Assembly: GCF_006716815.1 (NCBI RefSeq)
Contig: NZ_VFPS01000007.1
Location: 1 to 64,000, forward strand
Origin: Microbacterium lacticum
Lineage (GTDB): Bacteria > Actinomycetota > Actinomycetes > Actinomycetales > Microbacteriaceae
Direction of reading: 5' to 3'
Length of the DNA: 64,000 nt
Positions 24,019 through 31,427 of the stretch are shown in pieces (position 1 is the stretch's first letter; the number at the start of each line of letters is the position of its first letter). The notes beneath the pieces are model-generated. The model did not search any database. It was given only the letters and a program-made list of their open reading frames with translations, and was not told the DNA's origin. The position numbers and the translations under genes are program-made.

Positions 24019-24744
24019 TCAGAACGTCTCGGCGAAGGCCCGGAGGATCCGCGGCGGCTCGCTGAGCGAGGCCGCGAGCACGCGCGCGGCGATCGCGTCG
24101 TAGTCGCCGCGGTCGAAGTATCCGTCGTCGCGGTACACGGCCATCCGCTCGGTGAAGGCGCGGCCGGTCGGCTCCGGGTGGAACTGGGTGGCGTACAGGG
24201 TGTCGCCGACGCGGTAGGCCTGCACGGGGCATCCCTCGTTCTCGGCCAGCAGCACCGCACCCGCGGGGAGCACGCCGGTGCCCTCCTTGTGCGCCGTCAA
24301 AGCGGAGAAGGTCGTCGCGAGCGCGCCGAACAGTCGGTCGCGGCGCCCGTCGTCGGTGAGGGTGATCGCCGTGGGGCCGGTGTCCTCCGGGTACGCGCGG
24401 GTCACCTCGCCGCCGAGGGCGCGGGTCGCGACGCCGATGCCGTAACAGGTGAACAGCGCCGCCGTCTCGCCTGCGGCCGCGGCGAGCGCGAGACGTGCGA
24501 GGCCGTCCTCGAGCGCGCGCTGCGCGTCGGTCTTGCTCGACTCGGGGTCGCTCACGTTGAACGGGCTGCCGCCCACCACGGCACCGCGCCAGCGGGTCGC
24601 GAAATCGGCCGGCAGCGGCTCGCGCACGAGATCCCACCGCTCGAGACCCTGCTCGTCGAGGTGCATCGCGGTGCGGAACGAGGCGCACTCCGCGGCGGCC
24701 GCGCCCTCCTGCGGACGGGCGCACAGATAGACGAGCGGGGCCAT
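24019..24744 (-). CDS. Class I glutamine amidotransferase-like protein
   Basis: A 241-residue protein of the GATase1 fold related to the glutaminase domain of GMP synthase. The nucleophile elbow is FTCYGIGVATRALGG, and the His-Glu pair appears in ATQFHPEPTG. WRGAVVGGSPFNVSD near residue 50 is the usual oxyanion region. Stand-alone members act as glutamine or gamma-glutamyl hydrolases; the partner is unknown. I chose the ATG at 24744 over the upstream one at 24807 because TAGACT (24752-24757 on the minus strand) stands 7 nt before it, giving a leaderless message. Confidence 0.85.
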   Translation of the reverse strand: MAPLVYLCARPQEGAAAAECASFRTAMHLDEQGLERWDLVREPLPADFATRWRGAVVGGSPFNVSDPESSKTDAQRALEDGLARLALAAAAGETAALFTCYGIGVATRALGGEVTRAYPEDTGPTAITLTDDGRRDRLFGALATTFSALTAHKEGTGVLPAGAVLLAENEGCPVQAYRVGDTLYATQFHPEPTGRAFTERMAVYRDDGYFDRGDYDAIAARVLAASLSEPPRILRAFAETF

Positions 24745-24798
24745 GACGACGAGTCTAGAGCGAGGGCGTCCGGGAATCGGAGAGAGAAGGCGCCCGTC

Positions 24799-24844
24799 AT
24801 GTATCACGGGGGCGCTCGCCTCCTCCTTCAGGTATGGCCAGAAT
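24799..24844 (+). promoter_or_regulatory. Upstream region of the sigma-CHAT operon with ATGTATCA motif
   Basis: The 108 bp between the divergent amidotransferase start and the sigma gene hold ATGTATCA at 24799-24806, then a pyrimidine-rich stretch ending CCTTCA, and CAGAAT at 24839-24844, 7 nt before the ATG at 24852. A second ATGTATCA occurs just downstream of the operon at 30305-30312, also followed about 18 bp later by CTTCA. If the encoded sigma factor controls its own operon, this pair is the first place to look for its promoter. That is inference. Confidence 0.35.
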
Positions 24845-24851
24845 GGGCGCT

Positions 24852-25505
24852 ATGACCGCCACCGATCCACGGGCCTCGCAGGGCGCGGACGACGGCGCGC
24901 AGCGAGACGCCCGCGGGGAGGCCGGCGCGCCCTCGATCTGGGACCGCGCCGCGGTGAGCTTCGCGCGGTGGCGGCGCGGCGACCCGCGCGCGATGGACGA
25001 GCTCGTGCAGGTGATGACCCCGGTGCTCTGGCACGTCGTGCGCGCATACGGGCTCGATCGCATGCTCGCCGAAGACGTCGTGCAGGCGACGTGGCTGACC
25101 CTCGTCCGCCGGCACGAGTCGATCCACGATCCGCACGCGATCGGCGGGTGGCTCACCATGTGCGCCCGCCGCGAGGCGTGGCGCGCCGGCCGCGCGCAGC
25201 AGCGCGTGCGCCCGACCGACACCGTCCATCTCGAACCGATGCTCGAGGCCGACGCGTCCGCCGAGCAGCGCGTGCACCAGAGCGAGCGCGACCGGCGGCT
25301 GTGGTCGGCGGTCGAGTCGCTGGATGCCCGGTGCCGCCGGCTGCTGCGCATCGTCGCCTTCGACGACCGCCCCGATTATGCGCACATCGCCCGTGACCTG
25401 CAGATGCCGATCGGCTCGATCGGCCCGACCCGCGGACGCTGCCTCGGCAAGCTCCGCGCCGCCCTCGCGGCGGATGGATGGAGAGGGGACACCCATGACC
25501 TCTGA
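24852..25505 (+). CDS. RNA polymerase sigma-70 family factor (ECF-like)
   Basis: A 217-residue sigma factor with region 2 (FARWRRGDPRAMDELVQVMTPVLWHVVRAYGLDRMLAEDVVQATWLTLVRRHESI, then IGGWLTMCARREAWRAGR) and region 4 (LWSAVESLDARCRRLLRIVAFDDRPDYAHIARDLQMPIGSIGPTRGRCLGKLRAAL). The region 4 helix-turn-helix with IGPTRGRCL is intact. It directs RNA polymerase to a small regulon. Three in-frame ATGs exist (24834, 24843, 24852); I prefer 24852, preceded by CAGAAT. It overlaps the next gene by 11 bp and heads an operon with a subtilase and a TPR-CHAT protease, which suggests that its activity is controlled by proteolysis of a partner. Confidence 0.9.
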   Translation: MTATDPRASQGADDGAQRDARGEAGAPSIWDRAAVSFARWRRGDPRAMDELVQVMTPVLWHVVRAYGLDRMLAEDVVQATWLTLVRRHESIHDPHAIGGWLTMCARREAWRAGRAQQRVRPTDTVHLEPMLEADASAEQRVHQSERDRRLWSAVESLDARCRRLLRIVAFDDRPDYAHIARDLQMPIGSIGPTRGRCLGKLRAALAADGWRGDTHDL

Positions 25506-26016
25506 GCGCCCTCACCCCGATCCGCGCGTGCCCGGCGATTCCGATCCGGTGGATGCCACGGCCGACGACGCGGCGCTGCTCGCCGCGCTGCGGCGCACCT
25601 GGCAGCACGTCGACCCGGTGCCGGCCGGGTTCGTCGACGACATGGTGGCCGCCGTGGCGAGCGCCGATCTCGGCCGCGAGTACGCACTGCTCACCCTCGT
25701 CGAGAGCGACGCGACCTCGGCGGTGCGCGGCGACGCCGACATGCTCACGATGCAGTTCAGCGACGGGCAGACGAGCGTGCTCGTGCACATCACCCCCGCC
25801 GAGCAGGGCACCCGGCGCCTCGACGGCTGGGTCGACGGTGAGGCCGCCGAGGTGCGCCTCCTGCAGGAGGGCGACGTGCGCGAGGCCACCGCCGACGGCG
25901 GACGGTTCTCGTTCGACGACCTCGCCCCCGGCATCGCACGGCTGCGTGTGCTGCTCGCCGCGCCGCCCGTCGACGGCGGCTCGACCGAGCTGCTCACCCC
26001 GCGCTTCGAGATCTGA
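25495..26016 (+). CDS. Small cytoplasmic protein, candidate sigma-factor partner with carboxypeptidase-regulatory-like domain
   Basis: A 173-residue protein starting inside the sigma gene (11-bp overlap). An N-terminal helical segment, DDAALLAALRRTWQHVDPVPAGFVDDMVAAV, resembles the start of many anti-sigma or sigma-partner proteins but has no zinc ligands. A beta-rich remainder contains LLTLVESDATSAVRG and RRLDGWVDGEAAEVRLLQEG, a pattern recalling transthyretin-like carboxypeptidase-regulatory domains. There is no membrane segment or signal peptide. Tight coupling with the sigma gene suggests a direct partner, possibly an inhibitor that must be removed. I do not recognise a named family; the role is inferred from position only. 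Confidence 0.7.
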   Translation: MTSERPHPDPRVPGDSDPVDATADDAALLAALRRTWQHVDPVPAGFVDDMVAAVASADLGREYALLTLVESDATSAVRGDADMLTMQFSDGQTSVLVHITPAEQGTRRLDGWVDGEAAEVRLLQEGDVREATADGGRFSFDDLAPGIARLRVLLAAPPVDGGSTELLTPRFEI

Positions 26017-26055
26017 CCACCGACCCGCACCACAGGCATCCACCGAGGAGCACGC

Positions 26056-27723
26056 ATGGCCACCGACGATCTCGACCCCACCGCGCAGCCCAAGGGATGG
26101 TCGTGGCGCGACCGTGCGCGCGGTTCGGTCGTCCGGGCGACGATCCTCGACCCGGGCGCGGAGCCCCTCGACGGGGTGGAGGCGTTCCCCACGGCGTACG
26201 TGCCCGACCGGCTGATCGTGTCCGACGGGGGAGCGGGCCTCCCGGAGCGCAACCTGGATCGGGTGCGCGCCGCCGCGGCCGTGTTCGGCTGGGGGATCGT
26301 GCGGGAGCGGCTCGACCACAGCGAGCTCGGCGACGGCGAATCTCCGGAACGGCGCCTGCCGGGGGCTCCGATCATCACGCTCGTGCGCCTGACGACACCC
26401 GAGCGCGACGACACCGTCTCGCCGGCGCTGCCGGACGCGTGGCGCGTGCTGCAGCAGGTGCGGCGCGGTGTGCTGCGCGGCCGCGAGCTCGTCAGACGTG
26501 CAGACGGCACGGTCGATGCCGCCGAGAGCCTGCGCGCCGCCGGCGTCGACCGGATCGGGCTCGACCACATCCTCACGATCGATCCGATCGGGGTCAATCC
26601 GTTCACCAAGACCAACCCGTTCACGAAGACCAACCCCTTCACGAAGACCGACCCGTTCACGAAGACGAACCCGTTCACCAAGACCAACCCGGTGGGCGAG
26701 TACGGCGACCGCGGGTCGGGCGGCCGGCAGCCGGTCGCCTGGGTCGGCCCCGAGCCGCGGCGCACCGAGCCGGGCAAGGGGCGGCGGCGCGCGGTGGTCG
26801 CGGTGCTCGACACCGGCATCGGCGCGCACACCTGGCTGCCGGACGCCGTCGTCGATCGAGACGTGCGGCTCGACGGCGTGCCGGTGGGCCTCCACGACGA
26901 GAGGAACCCGGAGGTCTATCCCGACCTGTACGGGCCGCTCGACGGCGAGCTCGACGACGTCGCCGGGCACGGCACGTTCATCGCCGGCATCGTGCGGCAG
27001 CTGGCGCCGGACGCCGATCTGCTGGCCGTGCGGGTCGCCGACGCGCTCGGAATGGTCGAGGAGTCGAATCTGCTGCGGGTGGTCGAAGACCTCGGCGCGC
27101 TCGTGCAGCGATACCGCGACGGGAAGGACGGCGGACGCCCGATCGACGTCGTCAACCTCTCGCTCGGCTACTACCACGAGACGCCCGAAGACGGTCTCTA
27201 CACGAAGGACCTCTACGACCTGCTCGCGGTGCTGCGCGGGCTCGGCACGACGGTCGTCGTCTCGGCGGGCAACGACGCCACCGACCGGCCGACCTTTCCG
27301 GCGTCGCTCTGGCCGTGGCCCGGCGCGGACAACGGCCTGACCCCCGACGACCTCGCCCCGCACCTGTCGGTGGGCGCGCTGAATCCGGATGCCCGGACGA
27401 CGGCGCTCTTCTCGAACGTCGGGCCGTGGGTGCGCACGTACGCCGTCGGTGCCGCGGTGCTCAGCACCCTGCCCGACTTCAGCGGCGGCCTGCAGGCCAC
27501 CGCGCGGAACGACCGCTACGACCGGCGCCGCCTGACGATCGGGCCCGAGGACTACCGCGGCGGCTTCGCCGTGTGGAGCGGCACCTCGTTCGCCGCGCCG
27601 CTGGTCGCCGGACTCGTGGCCGCCCGGCTCGCGCCGTCCGCCGAGCCCGGTGCCGACGCGGCGGCGGAGGCCGTGGCGGCGGCCGGCACGGCGGCGACGG
27701 AGGTGCTGCAGACCCTCGCCTGA
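26056..27723 (+). CDS. Cytoplasmic S8 subtilisin-like serine protease with NPFTKT repeats
   Basis: A 555-residue protein. Residues ~45-170 form an N-terminal domain (AFPTAYVPDRLIVSDGG onward). Residues 181-210 are five perfect or near-perfect NPFTKT hexapeptides. The subtilase domain follows, with a complete active site: Asp252 in VVAVLDTGIGAHTW, His305 in VAGHGTFIAGIV, Asn406 in VVVSAGNDATD and Ser511 in WSGTSFAAPLVAG. No signal peptide is visible, so it should act in the cytoplasm, unlike most subtilases. It lies between the sigma partner and the TPR-CHAT protease (45-bp gap), suggesting a two-protease cascade. The target is unknown; the repeat linker is a plausible cleavage or docking segment. 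Confidence 0.92.
   Translation: MATDDLDPTAQPKGWSWRDRARGSVVRATILDPGAEPLDGVEAFPTAYVPDRLIVSDGGAGLPERNLDRVRAAAAVFGWGIVRERLDHSELGDGESPERRLPGAPIITLVRLTTPERDDTVSPALPDAWRVLQQVRRGVLRGRELVRRADGTVDAAESLRAAGVDRIGLDHILTIDPIGVNPFTKTNPFTKTNPFTKTDPFTKTNPFTKTNPVGEYGDRGSGGRQPVAWVGPEPRRTEPGKGRRRAVVAVLDTGIGAHTWLPDAVVDRDVRLDGVPVGLHDERNPEVYPDLYGPLDGELDDVAGHGTFIAGIVRQLAPDADLLAVRVADALGMVEESNLLRVVEDLGALVQRYRDGKDGGRPIDVVNLSLGYYHETPEDGLYTKDLYDLLAVLRGLGTTVVVSAGNDATDRPTFPASLWPWPGADNGLTPDDLAPHLSVGALNPDARTTALFSNVGPWVRTYAVGAAVLSTLPDFSGGLQATARNDRYDRRRLTIGPEDYRGGFAVWSGTSFAAPLVAGLVAARLAPSAEPGADAAAEAVAAAGTAATEVLQTLA
26596..26685 (+). repeat. 18-bp x 5 tandem repeat encoding NPFTKT
   Basis: Five consecutive 18-bp units begin at 26596, 26614, 26632, 26650 and 26668. 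They encode NPFTKT four times and DPFTKT once, followed by NPV. Third-position differences between units (for example AAT/AAC, CCG/CCC, ACC/ACG) show that the peptide is kept while the DNA has drifted, which points to selection on the peptide. Confidence 0.97.
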
Positions 27724-27768
27724 GCCCGGAGATCGCGCGTCGGGCGCCCGACACGGCATGCTGGGTGC

Positions 27769-30288
27769 GTGCCCGTCGATCCCACCGCCCGTTACGACGC
27801 GGCGCGCGCCCTCGCCAACGAGCGTCGGTACCGCGAGGCCGAGGCGGCGCTCGACGAAGCCGACGCGGCGCTCGACGAGCAGGCGGCGCGGGAGGCATCC
27901 GACGGCGGGGGCGACGACCTTCGCGCGCGCATCGCCGGCACCCGCGCCTACGTGCTCGACCAGCTGGGGCGCCCCGGAGATGCCGAGGAGCTCTGCCGCG
28001 CCACGCTCGCCGGCGGATCACGGATGAGCGAGCACACGCGCGGCGTCGTCGAAGGCCAGCTCGGCACGATCCTCCTGCACCGCGGCCGGCTCGAGGAGGC
28101 GGACACCTGGCTCGGCCGGGCGATCGAGACGATCCCGGGCGATCCGCTGGCCGTGGCCAATCTGCGCATGAACCGCAGCCTCGTCGGCATGCAGCGCCGC
28201 GATCTCGTCGCCGCGGCGGCGGACGTCGAGGCGGCGATCGCGGTGTTCGAGGCGCTCGGCACCGACGTCGACGTCGCCGAGGCGCGCCACAACCTCGGCT
28301 ACACGGCGCTCCTCGCCGGCGATCTCGTGCGGGCCCTCCGCGAGATGGGCGCGGCCCGCCCCGTCGTCGCCGCGGCATCCGAGGCGAACGCCGCGATCTG
28401 CGACGTCGACATGGCCGAGGCCCTCCGCGACGCGGGGCTCGTCACCGAGGCGGAACGGCTGCTGCGCGGCGCCGCGCGCGCGTTCCGGGCGAACGGCATG
28501 CCGCAGGCGCGCGCCGAAGCTGAGCTGCACCTCGCGTGGTCGCTCCTGCGCCACGAACCGGCGGAGGCCGCGAAGGTCGCCGCCTCGGCGGCGCGCCACT
28601 TCGACGCCCTCGGGGCGACCTCGTGGGGCGACCGGGCGCGAGGCATCCGTGCCCGTGCCCGACTGTCGGCGGGCGCGATCGACCGGCGCGGGCGTGTGAT
28701 CGGTGAGACCAGCATCGAAGACGCGGAGGTCACCGCGGTCGCCGCGGCCCTCGATCGGGCGGGGTTCGCCTCGGATGCCACGGCGCTGCGTCTCACCCGG
28801 GAGCTGTGGCGCGCCCGGCACGGCGTGCAGGCCGGCAGGGCGCCACGGGTCGCGCCCACCGCGCCCCTCGAGGTCCGCATGCTGGCCTTCGAGGTGCGGG
28901 CGGAGCGGGCGGCGCGGTCGGGCGCCGATGCGCAGGCGCGGCGGCACGCGGCGCAGGGGCTCGACGAGCTCACGGCGTGGCGCTCGTCGTTCGGCAGCCT
29001 CGACCTGCAGACCTCGCTCGCGATGCACGACAACACGCTCATGCTCACCGGGCTCGGCGCGGCGGTGCGGTCGGGGCGACCCGATGTGCTGTTCGAGTGG
29101 TCGGAGCGTGCGCGGCACTTGAGCCTGCAGGTCGTGCCGCTGCGGCCGCCTGCCGACCCCGCGCAGGCGGCCGAGCTCGGCGAGCTGCGCATGCTGCGCG
29201 CCGATGCCGGGAGCGGGGAGTGGTCCGACGACCCGCGGGCGGTCGAACTCGGCGAGCGGCTCCGCCGCCGGCAGTGGACCACGACGGGCGCCGCCGACAT
29301 CGAGCGGCCCGTCGGCCTCGCCGAGGCGGCGGACGCCCTGACCGCCGACACGGCGCTCCTGTCCTACGTGTTCAGCCCCGAGGGGCTGTCGTGCGTCGTC
29401 GTCACCGCCGCGGGCGCCGAGGTCGTTCCGCTGCGCGGCTGGAACGAGGCGCGCACCGATCTGCCGGCCCTCCGCTCCGACCTCGACATGAGCGCGGCGG
29501 TGCGGTCGGGCCCGATGGCGGAGGTCGTGCGCCGCTCGCTCGAGGCCCGTCTCGAACGGCTGTCGACGGTGATCGTCGACGGGCCGCTCCGTCACCTCGA
29601 TGCGCGGCGCCTCGTCATCACCGCGCCCGGGGTGCTCGCGGGACTGCCGTGGACGATGCTTCCCGGTGTGCGCGGCCGGGCGGCCACCGTCGCGGCGTCG
29701 GCATCGCGCTGGGTGCACGGGCGTGCGGCGGCGGTGGCCGACCTGCCCCCGCGCGGCGGCGCGGCGTTCGTCGTCGGCCCGCGCGTCGCGCGCGGTCTCG
29801 AAGAGGCCACCGCGGGAGCCGCGGCCTGGTCCCGCGCGGAGGTCGTCTCGGGCGAGACGGCGACGGTCGCCGCGGCCACGGAGAGCGCCGGCGCGGCGCG
29901 GGTGCTGCACGTCAGCGCGCACGGGCGGCATGCGCTCGACAACCCGCTCTTCTCGGGCCTGCAGCTTCACGACGGCGCCCTCTTCGGGTACGACATCGAC
30001 CGGATGGCGCGCGTTCCCGAGGTGGTCGTGCTGTCGGCGTGCGAGGCCGGCCGCTCCGCCGTGCGGTGGGGTGAGGAGGCGGTGGGGATGACTCGGGCGT
30101 GGCTGCACGCCGGGGCGCAGGCGGTCATCGCGGCGCCCGTCGTCGTCGCCGACGACGACGCGTGCGACCTCCTGGGGGCGCTGCACACGGGGCTCGCGCG
30201 GGGCGAGGCGCCGGCGGCCGCGCTCGCCGCCGCGGCGGAGCGCACCGGCATCCGAGCGCCCTTCCTGTGCCACGGAAACGGATTCTGA
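27769..30288 (+). CDS. TPR-CHAT caspase-like protease
   Basis: An 839-residue protein starting with GTG. The N-terminal ~420 residues are TPR-like helical repeats (YDAARALANERRYREAEAALDEADAAL, VVEGQLGTILLHRGRLEEADTWLGRAI, EARHNLGYTALLAGDLVRALREM). A linker region leads into a C-terminal CHAT domain (about residues 540-839). The caspase-type dyad is intact: His718 in VLHVSAHGRH and Cys758 in VVVLSACEAGRSAVRWGEEAVG. CHAT proteases are found in conflict and signalling systems; in type III-E CRISPR a TPR-CHAT cleaves a protein that restrains a sigma factor. Here it is the last gene of a sigma/partner/subtilase/CHAT unit with no CRISPR nearby. Substrate and activating signal are unknown. Confidence 0.93.
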   Translation: MPVDPTARYDAARALANERRYREAEAALDEADAALDEQAAREASDGGGDDLRARIAGTRAYVLDQLGRPGDAEELCRATLAGGSRMSEHTRGVVEGQLGTILLHRGRLEEADTWLGRAIETIPGDPLAVANLRMNRSLVGMQRRDLVAAAADVEAAIAVFEALGTDVDVAEARHNLGYTALLAGDLVRALREMGAARPVVAAASEANAAICDVDMAEALRDAGLVTEAERLLRGAARAFRANGMPQARAEAELHLAWSLLRHEPAEAAKVAASAARHFDALGATSWGDRARGIRARARLSAGAIDRRGRVIGETSIEDAEVTAVAAALDRAGFASDATALRLTRELWRARHGVQAGRAPRVAPTAPLEVRMLAFEVRAERAARSGADAQARRHAAQGLDELTAWRSSFGSLDLQTSLAMHDNTLMLTGLGAAVRSGRPDVLFEWSERARHLSLQVVPLRPPADPAQAAELGELRMLRADAGSGEWSDDPRAVELGERLRRRQWTTTGAADIERPVGLAEAADALTADTALLSYVFSPEGLSCVVVTAAGAEVVPLRGWNEARTDLPALRSDLDMSAAVRSGPMAEVVRRSLEARLERLSTVIVDGPLRHLDARRLVITAPGVLAGLPWTMLPGVRGRAATVAASASRWVHGRAAAVADLPPRGGAAFVVGPRVARGLEEATAGAAAWSRAEVVSGETATVAAATESAGAARVLHVSAHGRHALDNPLFSGLQLHDGALFGYDIDRMARVPEVVVLSACEAGRSAVRWGEEAVGMTRAWLHAGAQAVIAAPVVVADDDACDLLGALHTGLARGEAPAAALAAAAERTGIRAPFLCHGNGF

Positions 30289-30542
30289 AGAATTTCTCAC
30301 CCGGATGTATCAGGCCGTCCGCCCCGCCCTCTTCACCTCTGAAAGGACCGCTTCGGACGTCTCAGTGACCTCGAAAGCGCCGCTGGGGGCGGCGACTCGG
30401 TCGTTTCGCGTGGCAGGTGCAGCCGGGGGGATTTCGCACCCGTCAGGGGCCGGTGGGCTGGGGAGTCGCCGGCCCCTCCCGCGCGCCCGCGGGGCGGGAG
30501 GTCGTCGTTGGCGGGTCCGGATGCGCGGCGGCGCGACCGTTC
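30289..30542. other. Intergenic region between CHAT gene and LysR-like gene
   Basis: About 250 bp between two convergent genes. It has ATGTATCA at 30305-30312, a GAAAGGA stretch near 30350, and the hairpin at 30475-30501. Base composition is more mixed than in the flanking genes. A 93-codon plus-strand frame starting at 30305 has atypical codon use and I do not regard it as a gene. Confidence 0.6.
30475..30501. terminator. GC-rich hairpin, probable terminator between convergent genes
   Basis: CCTCCCGC (30475-30482) pairs with GCGGGAGG (30494-30501) around an 11-nt loop. It lies between the CHAT gene (plus, ends 30288) and the LysR-like gene (minus, ends 30543). No U tract follows, as is common for terminators in very GC-rich Actinobacteria. 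Confidence 0.55.
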
Positions 30543-31361
30543 TCAGCGCGACGAGTTGGCGGTGCGTCCGCGCACGATGCCGATGAACGTGTCGACGAGG
30601 GGCGGCGTCTCGCCGTCGGGCCAGACGAGCGCGACAGGTGAGAGGGGGCCGTCGACGAGCGGGCGGTACGCGGCGTCTTTGCGGTGGTGCAGGCGCGCGA
30701 GCGACATCGGCACGATGACGACGCCGACGCCGGTGGCAGCGATCGCGATCGCCTCGGCGACCGTCGCCGGGGCGTCGAAGGTCGGCGGCACCGCCCCGTC
30801 GACGACGACCGTGACCGGCGGATTCTGCGGCACGATGACGACCTCGCCGGCGAGGTCGGCGAGGGTGAGCTCGCCGGCGGCGGTCAGGTGCGCGTCGGCG
30901 GCGCAGACGACGACGGGAGTCTCCTCATAGAGCGTGATCGCCTGCAGCCCCGTGCGGTCGATCGGCAGGCGCACGAGCGCCGCGTCGACGGATGCCTCGG
31001 TGACCGCCCGGCGCTGATCCGAGATCTCCAGCGGGACGAGCTCGAGGGGGATGCCAGGCATCCGTTCCTTCCACACGTCGATCCACCTGCCCGGTGTGGC
31101 GCCCTCGATCGCACCGAGGCGGAACGGGCCGGTGGGTGCGGGTGTGCGGGCCGTCGGTGTGGAGCCGGAGCCGGGGGAGTTCTTGCGCGTGGCGCCCCGA
31201 TCTCCGCTCGCGCGCGCGCCTGAGCCTTTGCCGCTCGAGGCCTTACCGCTCGAGGCTTTGCCGCTCGAGGCTTTGCCGGCGGCCGGTCGGGGTTTGGCCC
31301 CGCCGCTGCCGCGCCGCGGGGACGTGCCGCTGCGGCCACTGCGCGCGCCGGATGCTGCCAT
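30543..31361 (-). CDS. LysR-type effector-binding domain protein without HTH, with Lys/Ser-rich repeat tail
   Basis: A 272-residue protein. Residues ~78-272 match the LysR substrate-binding domain (GPFRLGAIEGATPGRWIDVWKERMPGIPLELVPLE, DAALVRLPIDRTGLQAITLYEETPVVVCAADAHL, IAATGVGVVIVPMSLARLHH). The usual winged helix-turn-helix is absent. In its place is a basic low-complexity region, GKASSGKASSGKASSGKGSG, encoded by a 15-bp repeat and resembling histone H1-like or AT-hook tails. It could bind DNA non-specifically or act as a ligand-sensing partner of another regulator. It follows the hexapeptide gene on the same strand by 66 bp. The effector domain is firm; the role is unclear. Confidence 0.82.
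   Translation of the reverse strand: MAASGARSGRSGTSPRRGSGGAKPRPAAGKASSGKASSGKASSGKGSGARASGDRGATRKNSPGSGSTPTARTPAPTGPFRLGAIEGATPGRWIDVWKERMPGIPLELVPLEISDQRRAVTEASVDAALVRLPIDRTGLQAITLYEETPVVVCAADAHLTAAGELTLADLAGEVVIVPQNPPVTVVVDGAVPPTFDAPATVAEAIAIAATGVGVVIVPMSLARLHHRKDAAYRPLVDGPLSPVALVWPDGETPPLVDTFIGIVRGRTANSSR
31225..31280 (-). repeat. 15-bp in-frame tandem repeat encoding KASSG
   Basis: Copies of a 15-bp unit of the form GCTTTGCCGCTCGAG start at about 31225, 31240 and 31255, with a partial fourth copy. On the minus strand they encode repeated K-A/G-S-S-G. Three CTCGAG hexamers are exactly 15 bp apart. Confidence 0.85.
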
Positions 31362-31427
31362 GGGGAAAGCGTAACCGCGACCCCGGCGCCCCGGGCAGCG
31401 GCTCGGGGTCGACGAGCTGTCGCCCGC

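Noticed and set aside
26596..26685. The 18-bp tandem repeat considered as a CRISPR-like array
   Set aside because: Units are contiguous without spacers and encode a constant peptide in frame.
25153..27759. An 868-codon minus-strand frame opposite the sigma-subtilase genes
   Set aside because: Contains runs such as repeated GLRERVGL that are simply the antisense of the NPFTKT repeat; no independent support.
30305..30586. A 93-codon plus-strand frame after the CHAT gene
   Set aside because: Atypical codon use for this genome, no ribosome binding site, no domain; it runs into the antisense of the LysR-like gene. Kept only as a note for the intergenic region.
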